Below the pieces are notes generated by a model, which ran no database searches, had not been told where the DNA came from, and was given only the letters and a program-made list of their open reading frames with translations. 64,000 nucleotides of DNA, from assembly GCF_000243095.1 (NCBI RefSeq), contig NZ_AHJE01000048.1, forward strand, positions 84,735 through 148,734. The letters are read 5' to 3'. Source of the stretch: Cupriavidus basilensis OR16 (GTDB taxonomy: Bacteria; Pseudomonadota; Gammaproteobacteria; Burkholderiales; Burkholderiaceae). This document shows, one piece after another, positions 9,951 through 17,158 of this stretch. The position numbers and the translations under genes are program-made. The number at the start of each line of letters is the position of its first letter. Within the stretch, counting starts at the first letter, position 1.

Positions 9951-10580
9951 TCAATGGTTCCTGTGCTGCAGCAAATGGAAGTGCACTGCGCCGGCCCGCG
10001 CATGGCGCACGATCTCCAGCGCGGCAGGTACCGGCGCGTCCGGACCGGTCAGCGCGCGATCCGTTTCCACATACACCGCGCCGCCCGGACGTGACAGCCG
10101 CGCCGCATGCTCCAGCGCGGGGCCAAGCCAGTCTTCGGCAAAGGGCGGATCGAGGAAGACCACGTCGAAGCTGGAGGCAGGCATCTGCGCCGCCGTAGCG
10201 AATGCATCACCTTGCACGACGCGAATCTGCTGGGCGTCGAGCCGGTACTGGTTGTCGCGCAACTGCTTGGCCACACGCGGGTTGGCTTCCACCATGGTGA
10301 CCTGCTGCGCACCGCGGGAGGCGGCCTCGAAACCGAGTGCGCCAGAGCCAGCAAATAGATCAAGGCAAGCCAGCCCGGACATGTCCTGCCCGAGCCAGTT
10401 GAACAGGGTTTCCCGCACACGGTCAGGGGTGGGACGCAGGCCTTCGGCATCCAGCACGGGCAGCGGCGTGCGCTTCCACTTACCGCCAATGATACGGACC
10501 TGGGCAGGAGACTGCCGCGGCGAGGGGGACGGGGGTCGCCCGCTAGCGGCGGGCGAGGGAGATCGGGTGCGCGAATTCAT
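9951..10580 (-). CDS. rsmD: 16S rRNA m2G966 methyltransferase RsmD
   Basis: SAM-dependent methyltransferase for G966 of 16S rRNA. Visible are RIIGGKWKRTPLPV near residue 30, LRPTPDRVRETLFNWL, the SAM-binding LDLFAGSGALGFEAASRG and the catalytic DPPF at about residue 150. The product is 209 residues, with a low-complexity Ser/Pro N-terminus. It lies 78 bp downstream of the M16 peptidase gene on the same strand. Confidence 0.93.
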   Translation of the reverse strand: MNSRTRSPSPAASGRPPSPSPRQSPAQVRIIGGKWKRTPLPVLDAEGLRPTPDRVRETLFNWLGQDMSGLACLDLFAGSGALGFEAASRGAQQVTMVEANPRVAKQLRDNQYRLDAQQIRVVQGDAFATAAQMPASSFDVVFLDPPFAEDWLGPALEHAARLSRPGGAVYVETDRALTGPDAPVPAALEIVRHARAGAVHFHLLQHRNH

Positions 10581-10658
10581 GCCGTGATTGTAGAGCCTGC
10601 GGGGCGCAAGCGCGCAAGCACCGGAGATCAGCCCCCGGTGCCCGTGCCTGCCACGCCG

Positions 10659-12038
10659 TTATTCCGGTCCACCCACGATGACGGTCGCCATGGCGTCCGG
10701 GAACACGTGGCGCTGGAAGGCTTCCCGGACCTGGGTACGGGTGACCTTGCCGATCTGCGCGGTCCAGGTGTCGAGGTAGTCCAGCGGCAGGCCGTACCAG
10801 CCGATATTGGCCACATTGGTCAGCAGCTTGCGGTTGCTATCGATGCGCAGCGGGAAGCCATTGACGAGGTTGTCCTTGGCGGCCTTCAGCTCGGTGTCGG
10901 TAGGGCCTTCGGCCACGTATTGCGCCAGCACCTTGCGCACCAGCGCCAGCGCTTCGTTGGTCTGCGCCTTCTTGGTCTGCAGGCCGATGCCGAAGGGCCC
11001 TGCCTGCTTGGCCGGCGCGAAGTAGCTGTCGACACCGTAGGTCAAGCCGCGCTTCTCCCGCACCTCGTCGGTCAGGCGCGAGCTGAAACCGCCGCCGCCG
11101 AGCACATAGTTGCCCACCAGCAGCGCGAAGTAATCGGGGTCGCCGCGCGCAATGGCGGGCTGGCCGATCGCCACGGTGGCCTGCTGCGCCGGATGTGGCA
11201 CACGCTGCTCGCTGGCCGGGATCTTGGGCTGCACGGGCGGCATCGTTGGCGGCGTGGCGCCTGCTGGCAGGCCGCGCGTCAGTTGCTCGGCAATGGTCTC
11301 GGCCTGCTTGCGGTCGATGGCGCCGATCAGCGTCACGACAGCGCGCGACGCCGCGAAATTATCCCGCCAGAAGCGCGCGATATCCGCCCGCGTGATCGAC
11401 TCGACGCTGGCCTCGGTCGGCGACACACCATACGGATGCGCCGGATAGATCGCGCGTGACACCATCTTGTCGGCGATCACGCCGGGCTTGGTGTCAGCCT
11501 CGCGGATGGCGGTGATCAGGCGCTGCTTCTCGCGCGCTACCACGGCGTCCGGATAGGCCGGCGCCTTGATCAGCTGCCCGGCCAGCGCGAGCGACTGGCT
11601 GAGTTCCGGCTCCGAGGTCAGCGAGCGCAGGCCGATGCCGCCGCGATCGCTGCTGGCCGCACCGCCGAAGTCGGCGCCGGTGTCGGCAAACGCGTCGGCC
11701 ACCTGCGCTTCATTGCGGGCCGGCTGGCCGTCCTGCGCGGCAGCGCCCTTGTCGAGCAAGGCCGACGCGAGCGTGGCCAGGCCGGCCTTGCCGGCTGGGT
11801 CGTAGCGGCTGCCGGCGTCGAAGTCCATATTGACGTCGAGCATGGGGATGGACGGGCTGCGCACGAAATACACGCGGGCGCCGGTGGAGGTGGTCCACTG
11901 CTCGATCGGGATCGCAGCCAGCGCGGCCTGCGAGGAAAGCGCGGCCTGCGAGGAAATCAGCGCAAGCGCACCGCAAGCCGCGCCTGCCAGGCGACGCAAC
12001 AAGCGTGGCGACGGGATCGTCGGGGCAAAGAGAGGCAT
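10659..12038 (-). CDS. M16 peptidase-like protein, inactive subunit type
   Basis: Periplasmic zinc-peptidase homologue of 459 residues with a signal peptide. The HxxEH zinc motif is absent, but the C-terminal M16 signature (NYVLGGGGFSSRLTDEVREKRGLTYG) is present. Such proteins form a heterodimer with an active M16 protein, which is the gene 24 bp upstream. The signal peptide contains a duplicated hexapeptide (SSQAAL twice) from an 18-bp direct repeat at about 11926-11960. Substrate unknown. Confidence 0.88.
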   Translation of the reverse strand: MPLFAPTIPSPRLLRRLAGAACGALALISSQAALSSQAALAAIPIEQWTTSTGARVYFVRSPSIPMLDVNMDFDAGSRYDPAGKAGLATLASALLDKGAAAQDGQPARNEAQVADAFADTGADFGGAASSDRGGIGLRSLTSEPELSQSLALAGQLIKAPAYPDAVVAREKQRLITAIREADTKPGVIADKMVSRAIYPAHPYGVSPTEASVESITRADIARFWRDNFAASRAVVTLIGAIDRKQAETIAEQLTRGLPAGATPPTMPPVQPKIPASEQRVPHPAQQATVAIGQPAIARGDPDYFALLVGNYVLGGGGFSSRLTDEVREKRGLTYGVDSYFAPAKQAGPFGIGLQTKKAQTNEALALVRKVLAQYVAEGPTDTELKAAKDNLVNGFPLRIDSNRKLLTNVANIGWYGLPLDYLDTWTAQIGKVTRTQVREAFQRHVFPDAMATVIVGGPE

Positions 12039-12062
12039 CTTGGGTCCTGTCCTCTAGAGAGC

Positions 12063-13586
12063 TCAGCGGAGCGAGTCGGCGGCGGCCGGAGCCTTCGCCT
12101 TGTTCGGGTCGATCGGCTGCGGCAGCAGGGTCGCCACGGTCAGGTTATCGTCGTTGAAGTACTTGCCCGCCACGGCCTGCACCTGCTCCGGCGTGACAGC
12201 CTTGATCTTGTCGAGCATGCGGTCAAGCTGGCGCCAGGATAGGCCGGCGATCTCGGCCACGCCGATCTCCATGCCTTGCCCGAACACAGAGTCGCGCTTG
12301 TAGATCTGCGCCGCCACCACCTGCGTCTTGACGCGCTTGAGCTCTTCGGGCGAAACGCCTTCGCGCGCAATGCGGGCGATCTCGTCGCGCAGCGCGCGCT
12401 CGATCTCCTCGGTGGTGTGGCCGGTGGCCGGCGTGCCGTCGAGCACCATCAGGGACTCGCCGCGGTTGATGCTGTCGTAGCCCACGTTGACGTCGTCGGC
12501 GATGCGGCGCTCGCGCACCAGGTCGCGCGTCAGGCGCGCGTTGTCGTAGCCGTTGAGCACGGCCGACAGGACTTCCAGCGCGTAGGGATCGACATCCTTC
12601 TCGACGTCGCGCAAGCGCGGCACCTTGTATGCCATCACCACGTAGGGGTTTTCGGCCGGGGCCTTGACCCAGATCCGCTTGATGCCCTTCTGGGCCGGCT
12701 CTTGCTGGTCCTTGCGCAGCGGCAGCGGGCGGGCCTTGAGCTTGCCGTAGGTGCGCTCTGCTAGCGCCTTTACCTCGGCCGCCTTGACGTCGCCCGTCAC
12801 CACCAGCAGCGCGTTGTCGGGCACGTACCAGTTCTTGTACCAGGCCTGCACGTCTTCCACGCGCATGTTGACCAGGTCGTCCGGCCAGCCGATCACGGGA
12901 TGCCGGTAGGGCGCGGCGGTGTAGACGGTAGCCAGCAACTGCTCGTAGACGGTGCCGCGCGCGGAGTCGTCCGTGCGCAGGCGCCGCTCTTCGGTCACGA
13001 CCTTCATTTCCCGGTCGAACTCATCCTTCTTGATGATGAGATTGGCCATACGGTCGGCTTCAAGCTCCATCATCTTCGGCAGGTACTGCTTGCTGATCTG
13101 CTGGTAGTAGAGCGTGAAGTCGCGGTTGGTCATGGCGTTCTCACGCCCGCCCAACGCCGCTATCTGCTTGGAAAACTCCCCCGGGCCGACCTTTGGTGTA
13201 CCCTTGAACATCATGTGTTCAAGCATGTGCGCCACGCCCGTGGTGCCGCTGACCTCGTCAATGCCACCCACGCGATACCAGATCTGGTGGGCCACGGTGG
13301 GCGCGCGATGGTCTTCCTTCACGATGACCCGCATGCCGTTGGACAGTTTGAACTCGGTGGTATCGGCCTGCGCCTCGGCACTTCGCGCGGCGGCTGCCTG
13401 GCCGGCCGGCAACGGCGGCGCCACGGCGGTCTGCGCGTAGGCTGCGCCGAACCAGGGCATGGCGACCAACATAAGGGTGGGAATAAGGCGCCGGGAGAAA
13501 GCGGCCGGGCGAACAGCGCCGGCGCCGGCAAGAAGCGAAGCGGTACGGGCGGCGCCCGACCTGGACCTGACAGCACAATGGTTCAT
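12063..13586 (-). CDS. M16 zinc peptidase, active subunit
   Basis: Periplasmic M16 metallopeptidase of 507 residues. The start MNHCAVRSRSG precedes a signal peptide ending near AYAQ. The inverted zinc motif HMLEHMMFKG (HxxEH) and a downstream Glu-rich helix mark it as the active partner of the following gene. A much longer upstream open frame on this strand is antisense to ftsY and is not used. The start lies 60 bp from ftsY, in a divergent arrangement common in beta-proteobacteria. Confidence 0.92.
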   Translation of the reverse strand: MNHCAVRSRSGAARTASLLAGAGAVRPAAFSRRLIPTLMLVAMPWFGAAYAQTAVAPPLPAGQAAAARSAEAQADTTEFKLSNGMRVIVKEDHRAPTVAHQIWYRVGGIDEVSGTTGVAHMLEHMMFKGTPKVGPGEFSKQIAALGGRENAMTNRDFTLYYQQISKQYLPKMMELEADRMANLIIKKDEFDREMKVVTEERRLRTDDSARGTVYEQLLATVYTAAPYRHPVIGWPDDLVNMRVEDVQAWYKNWYVPDNALLVVTGDVKAAEVKALAERTYGKLKARPLPLRKDQQEPAQKGIKRIWVKAPAENPYVVMAYKVPRLRDVEKDVDPYALEVLSAVLNGYDNARLTRDLVRERRIADDVNVGYDSINRGESLMVLDGTPATGHTTEEIERALRDEIARIAREGVSPEELKRVKTQVVAAQIYKRDSVFGQGMEIGVAEIAGLSWRQLDRMLDKIKAVTPEQVQAVAGKYFNDDNLTVATLLPQPIDPNKAKAPAAADSLR

Positions 13587-13646
13587 GCGACCCCGTCTGC
13601 TAGAATTTTGGCGATTGATTCTACCGGGGTATTGACCCCTTTCCCA

Positions 13647-14738
13647 ATGTTTAGTTTCTGGAAGAAGCGCAAGGCCGAACCGGCCAGTGCGCCGCCCGAG
13701 GTGCAAAGCCCGGTGCCCGCCGCCACACCGGCCGCGGCGCCCGCCAGCGCGCCAGCCCCCATTCCAGCGGCCGGGCCTGCCCCGGCCGCTGTCGTTCCCG
13801 TCGCGCCAATCGCCATCCAGCCCGTCTCGGCCCCGGCCGAGGAACTGGTCCTGACCCCGCCGCCGGCCGCGACGGCCGAGACCAAGCGCGGCTGGATGCA
13901 ACGCCTGCGCACCGGCCTGTCCAAGACCAGCCGCAACCTCGGCACGTTGTTTGTTGGCGTCAAGGTTGACGAGGACCTGTTCGAGGACCTTGAAACGGCC
14001 CTGATCATGGCGGATGCCGGCGTCGAGGCCACCGAGCACCTGCTGGGCGCGCTGCGCCGCCGCGTCAAGAACGAGCGCATCGATACCTCCGAAGGCGTCA
14101 AGGCCGCGCTGCGCGAACTGCTGACCGACCTGCTGCGCCCACTGGAGAAGACCATGTCGCTGGGCCGCGAGCAGCCGCTGGTGATGATGATCTCGGGCGT
14201 CAACGGCGCCGGCAAGACCACCAGCATCGGCAAGCTGTGCAAGCACTTCCAGAGCTATGATCAGTCCGTGCTGCTGGCCGCGGGCGACACCTTCCGCGCC
14301 GCGGCGCGCGAGCAGCTGACCATCTGGGGCGAGCGCAACAACGTTACCGTGGTCTCGCAGGAAAGCGGCGACCCAGCCGCGGTGATCTTCGACGCGGTCA
14401 ACGCGGCGCGCGCGCGTGGCATCGATATCGTGATGGCCGGCCGCCTGCCCACGCAGCTGCACCTGATGGAGGAGTTGAAAAAGGTCAAGCGCGTCATTGC
14501 CAAGGCGATGCCGAACAACACCGGCCAGAACGCGCTGTCCCAGGTCAAGGCGTTCGACGATGCGCTGGGCCTGACCGGGCTGATCGTGACCAAGCTCGAC
14601 GGCACCGCCAAGGGCGGCATCCTGGCCGCGATCGCGCGCCAGCGCCCGGTGCCGGTCTATTTCATCGGCGTGGGCGAGACGGTCGAAGACCTGCAGCCCT
14701 TCAAGGCCGAAGAATTCGCCGACGCACTGCTTGGTTGA
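13647..14738 (+). CDS. ftsY: Signal recognition particle receptor FtsY, G3 box deleted
   Basis: SRP-receptor GTPase for co-translational membrane targeting. It has an Ala/Pro-rich acidic N-terminal A domain (about 90 residues), the NG domain with P-loop SGVNGAGKTTSIGK, AAGDTFRAAAREQL and the G4 motif TKLDGTAKGG, and a normal C-terminus. At about 14431-14440 the strand that normally reads ADTAGRLPTQ reads MAGRLPTQ: nine bases encoding Asp-Thr-Ala of the G3 (DTAGR) motif are absent, in frame. This Asp contacts the Mg2+/gamma-phosphate and is invariant, so the protein as written should not hydrolyse GTP. A sequence error is likely. Confidence 0.9.
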   Translation: MFSFWKKRKAEPASAPPEVQSPVPAATPAAAPASAPAPIPAAGPAPAAVVPVAPIAIQPVSAPAEELVLTPPPAATAETKRGWMQRLRTGLSKTSRNLGTLFVGVKVDEDLFEDLETALIMADAGVEATEHLLGALRRRVKNERIDTSEGVKAALRELLTDLLRPLEKTMSLGREQPLVMMISGVNGAGKTTSIGKLCKHFQSYDQSVLLAAGDTFRAAAREQLTIWGERNNVTVVSQESGDPAAVIFDAVNAARARGIDIVMAGRLPTQLHLMEELKKVKRVIAKAMPNNTGQNALSQVKAFDDALGLTGLIVTKLDGTAKGGILAAIARQRPVPVYFIGVGETVEDLQPFKAEEFADALLG

Positions 14739-14780
14739 GCGGTTGAGCAGTTGAGCAGTTGAGCAGTTGAGCAGTTGAGC
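14733..14780. repeat. Octamer tandem array over the ftsY stop codon
   Basis: Six perfect 8-bp units: GGTTGAGC twice, then AGTTGAGC four times. The ftsY stop codon TGA (14736-14738) lies within the first unit, so the array starts inside the gene. Confidence 0.9.
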
Positions 14781-14800
14781 GGCATACCCGGATCGCCAGA

Positions 14801-14838
14801 AAAAAAATCCCCGCAATCGCTTGCGGGATTTTTTTTTG
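14801..14838. terminator. Bidirectional terminator between ftsY and maiA
   Basis: CCCGCAA / TTGCGGG stem with a TCGC loop, flanked by an A run on the left and a run of nine T on the right. It can end ftsY (plus) and maiA (minus), which converge here. Confidence 0.85.
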
Positions 14839-14864
14839 CGGCCTGCCGAAGCCAGCGTGGCAGC

Positions 14865-15357
14865 CTATTCGGCGTCCGGCTGCGCCTTGGGCTCGGCCTG
14901 CTGGAACGCGGGCAGCGCCATGCAGGAATCGAATACCTTGGCGATGGCCGGGTAGCGCGCCACGTCGATATTGAAGCGCTGCGCGTTGAACACCTGCGGC
15001 ACCAGGCAGATATCGGCCAGGGTCGGCGTATCGCCGAAGCAGAAGCGCCCTGCCTTGCCCGAGCGCACGAGGTTGGTATTGACCGACTCGAAACCCAGCT
15101 CGACCCAGTGGCGATACCACGCGTCCTTGGCCTCCTCCGCCACGCCCAGCGTGTGCTTGATGTACTTCAGCACGCGCAGGTTGTTCAGCGGATGGATCGG
15201 ACTGGATCAATACGTGATCGTCATCCAGCAGCGTCGGCACCAGGGCATCGGGGTTCAGCGCCCGGTAGGCCGGCAGCAGCTGCTGGCCGCCTTCGCGCAA
15301 CAGATGCACCGGCATGTACTCGTAAGGCAGGCCCTTCAGCTGCAGGGCAATGCGCAC
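14865..15357 (-). pseudogene. maiA: Maleylacetoacetate/maleylpyruvate isomerase, deleted N-terminus and middle
   Basis: Glutathione-S-transferase-fold isomerase of aromatic catabolism. The intact C-terminal domain reads from NNLRVLKYIKHTLGVAEEAKD to the stop at 14865. Upstream, another frame carries the N-terminal domain RIALQLKGLPYEYMPVHL to DDHVLIQS, where the conserved continuation (LAIIEYLDE...) is missing; at about 15195-15200 the sequence jumps to (E)IHPLNN. The first 15 or so codons (usually SSASYRV) are also absent because the gene is joined directly to the hydrolase gene at about 15357. At least two deletions are needed. Confidence 0.75.
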
Positions 15358-15916
15358 CCACCATCTCAGGCACCGACCAGATCAGGTCAGACAGGTCGCC
15401 GCGCTGCTTCTCCACGCCGTTGACGGACAATGTGACCGCGCCCTTCTCCGGATGGCCGATGGCGGACACCGGCACGATCGGGCCGATCGGGGCGGACTTG
15501 TCGAAGGCCTTGCCGGTCTCCCAGGGGCGGCCGGTCTTCTTCGATTCGTTCTGCAGGTCGCGGCGCGTCATGTCGAGCCCGAGCGCATAGCCAAACACGT
15601 GGCTGGCGGCATCCGCCTCGGCGATGTCCTTGCCGCCCTTGCCGATGGCAACGACCAGTTCCACTTCATAGTGGCAGTTGCTGGTGCCCTGCGGATAGGG
15701 GAAGGCGCCTTCGGTGCCGTCGGCGACATAGCTCACGGCGTCGGCAGGCTTGCAGAAGAAGAACGGCGGCTCGCGGTCGGGATCCGAACCCATTTCACGG
15801 GCATGGGCGGCGTAGTTACGGCCCACGCAGTAGACCCGGCGTACCGGGAACTGAGCGCTGCTGCCACGCACGGGCACGCCATTGGGCGCCGGCGGGGCAA
15901 ATACGAATTCGGTCAT
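15358..15916 (-). pseudogene. Fumarylacetoacetate hydrolase family protein, C-terminus deleted
   Basis: FAH-family hydrolase (fumarylpyruvate hydrolase type). It starts MTEFVFAPPAP and shows the family core: VYCVGRNYAAHAREMG, the metal-ligand Glu strand YEVELVVAIGKGG, YALGLDMTRRDLQ and LSDLIWSVPEMV. There the family continues with the GDLI-TGTPAGVG loop, but here it runs at about 15357 into the N-terminal part of maiA. About 45-50 residues, the intergenic bases and the maiA start are lost. Intact homologues place this gene directly before maiA, as a gentisate or homogentisate pathway pair. Confidence 0.8.
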
Positions 15917-16124
15917 CCATCTCTCCAGGCTTATGCTGTTTTTCAGGCTACGCGCCAGCATGCTGGCATCGCCAGTAGACGCCCTGCCGCGCAGCAGGGC
16001 AATAGCATACACCGGCGGTTCGGGCCGCGTACGCCATCGGCCATTGAATCCGGGAAACCCCGCAATACAATGAAAAGCATCCCGGCGCGAATCTTGCATG
16101 GCAAGAGACATTCCAAGTGACGCC

Positions 16125-16778
16125 ATGAACAGACGCCCTCCAGCCCCTTCCAGCCCGACGAGTCCCGCCAGCCCCGCGCCGGCCGCGGCGGGTTCACGCG
16201 CGCTGCGCATTTTGCTGGTGCGCGATCCGCACGACGAGGACCCGCTCAATATCGAGACGATCCGTGCCGGGCTTGTGTCGGCGGGCTTCACCGACATCCA
16301 GACGGTGGATGCCGACCTGCGGCTGCCCGACGCCATTGCCGCGCGGCAGCCGGACCTGATCATCATCGCTTCCGAGTCCGCGGCGCGCGATACGGTCGAG
16401 CACGTGTGCGTGTCGACCCAGCATGCGCCGCGCCCCATCGTGCTCTTCACCGACAACGACGACGCCCAGCGCATCAAGGCCGCGCTGACCGCGGGGATCA
16501 CCGCCTACATCGTCGACGGCCTGCGCGCCGAGCGCGTGAAGACCGTGCTGGACGTGGCGTATGCGCGCTTTGAACTTGACCAGGAGCTGCGCGCCGAGCT
16601 CGATGCCACGCGCCTGCAACTGGCCGAGCGCAAGGAAGTGGAGCGTGCCAAGGGCCTGCTGATGAAAGAGCGCGGCATGACCGAGGACGAGGCCTACAAG
16701 CGGCTGCGCAGCATGGCCATGGAGCGCGGCATCAAGCTGGTCGAGGCGGCGCGGCGCGTCATCGATGTGATGAGTTAA
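16125..16778 (+). CDS. nasT: ANTAR-domain antiterminator NasT
   Basis: Response-regulator-like protein of 217 residues: a Pro/Ala-rich leader, a receiver-like domain (RALRILLVRDPHDEDPLNIE, then DLIIIASESAARD where the phospho-acceptor Asp would be) and a C-terminal ANTAR domain (ERKEVERAKGLLMKERGMTEDEAYKRLRSMAM). ANTAR proteins bind tandem RNA hairpins and prevent termination; such a leader lies just downstream at 17013-17142, in front of nrtA. The first in-frame ATG is 16098, but 16125 (MNRRPPAP) looks the better start. In the NasS-NasT scheme an NrtA-like nitrate sensor restrains NasT; no separate nasS is seen here. Confidence 0.88.
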   Translation: MNRRPPAPSSPTSPASPAPAAAGSRALRILLVRDPHDEDPLNIETIRAGLVSAGFTDIQTVDADLRLPDAIAARQPDLIIIASESAARDTVEHVCVSTQHAPRPIVLFTDNDDAQRIKAALTAGITAYIVDGLRAERVKTVLDVAYARFELDQELRAELDATRLQLAERKEVERAKGLLMKERGMTEDEAYKRLRSMAMERGIKLVEAARRVIDVMS

Positions 16779-16837
16779 GCCCGGAAGCAGCCCCGGAGTA
16801 GCCCCCAAAGCGGCCCCTTTGGCACTGGGATGCGCCC

Positions 16838-16854
16838 CGCACGCGCTTGGTGCA
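16838..16854 (+). promoter_or_regulatory. NtrC-like enhancer site upstream of nrtA
   Basis: The 17-mer CGCACGCGCTTGGTGCA matches the enterobacterial NtrC dyad TGCACYA-N3-TGGTGCA at 11 of 14 fixed positions, about 145 bp before the sigma54 promoter, a normal distance for an enhancer. Inferred from consensus only. Confidence 0.5.
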
Positions 16855-16986
16855 ATGCACAAGGATGGCGCGACCGGATCAGCTTCCACGCACCGGCACC
16901 GCACGGCCGCGGCTTGCGCGCGCCCGCTTCGGGCCCCTTCCCCTCCGCTCCAGCCCTGCAACCCCGACAACCGGCTGTCCAGCTCT

Positions 16987-17001
16987 TGGCACGCGGCTTG
17001 C
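16987..17001 (+). promoter_or_regulatory. Sigma54 (-24/-12) promoter of nrtA operon
   Basis: TGGCACG-CGGC-TTGC is an exact match to the RpoN consensus TGGCACG-N4-TTGC. Transcription would begin about 12 nt after the GC element, at about 17013, which is the first base of the leader hairpins. No other gene starts nearby. Confidence 0.8.
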
Positions 17002-17012
17002 GTAACCAACGC

Positions 17013-17067
17013 ATCGGCCAACGACGGCCGATCACATACCGATGTGCGCCGCCAACGACGGCCGCGC
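17013..17067 (+). promoter_or_regulatory. ANTAR-binding tandem hexaloop hairpins in the nrtA leader
   Basis: Hairpin 1 (17013-17032) has a perfect 7-bp stem ATCGGCC/GGCCGAT. Hairpin 2 (17046-17067) has three closing pairs, one C-C mismatch and four more pairs. Both carry the same six-base loop AACGAC, with A at loop position 1 and G at position 4, the hallmark of ANTAR target RNAs. They are 13 nt apart and come directly before the leader terminator. The reader is presumably the NasT encoded just upstream. Confidence 0.8.
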
Positions 17068-17084
17068 TGCATCACGGGACAACG

Positions 17085-17142
17085 GCGTCCTGACCTGCCC
17101 CCCGCATTTCTGGCGAAAGCGGAGCAGTTCAGGACGCTTTTT
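17085..17142 (+). terminator. Leader terminator (attenuator) of nrtA
   Basis: GCGTCCTGA (17085-17093) pairs perfectly with TCAGGACGC (17129-17137) and an inner CTGC/GCAG helix extends it; TTTTT follows at once. It lies between the ANTAR hairpins and the nrtA ribosome site, so transcription reaches nrtA only with antitermination. Confidence 0.85.
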
Positions 17143-17158
17143 ATTTGGAGCCGTGTCA

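Noticed and set aside
12900..13646. 249-codon upstream extension of ftsY
   Set aside because: It runs antisense to the M16 peptidase gene. FtsY proteins start with MFSFWKK-like sequence, which is at 13647.
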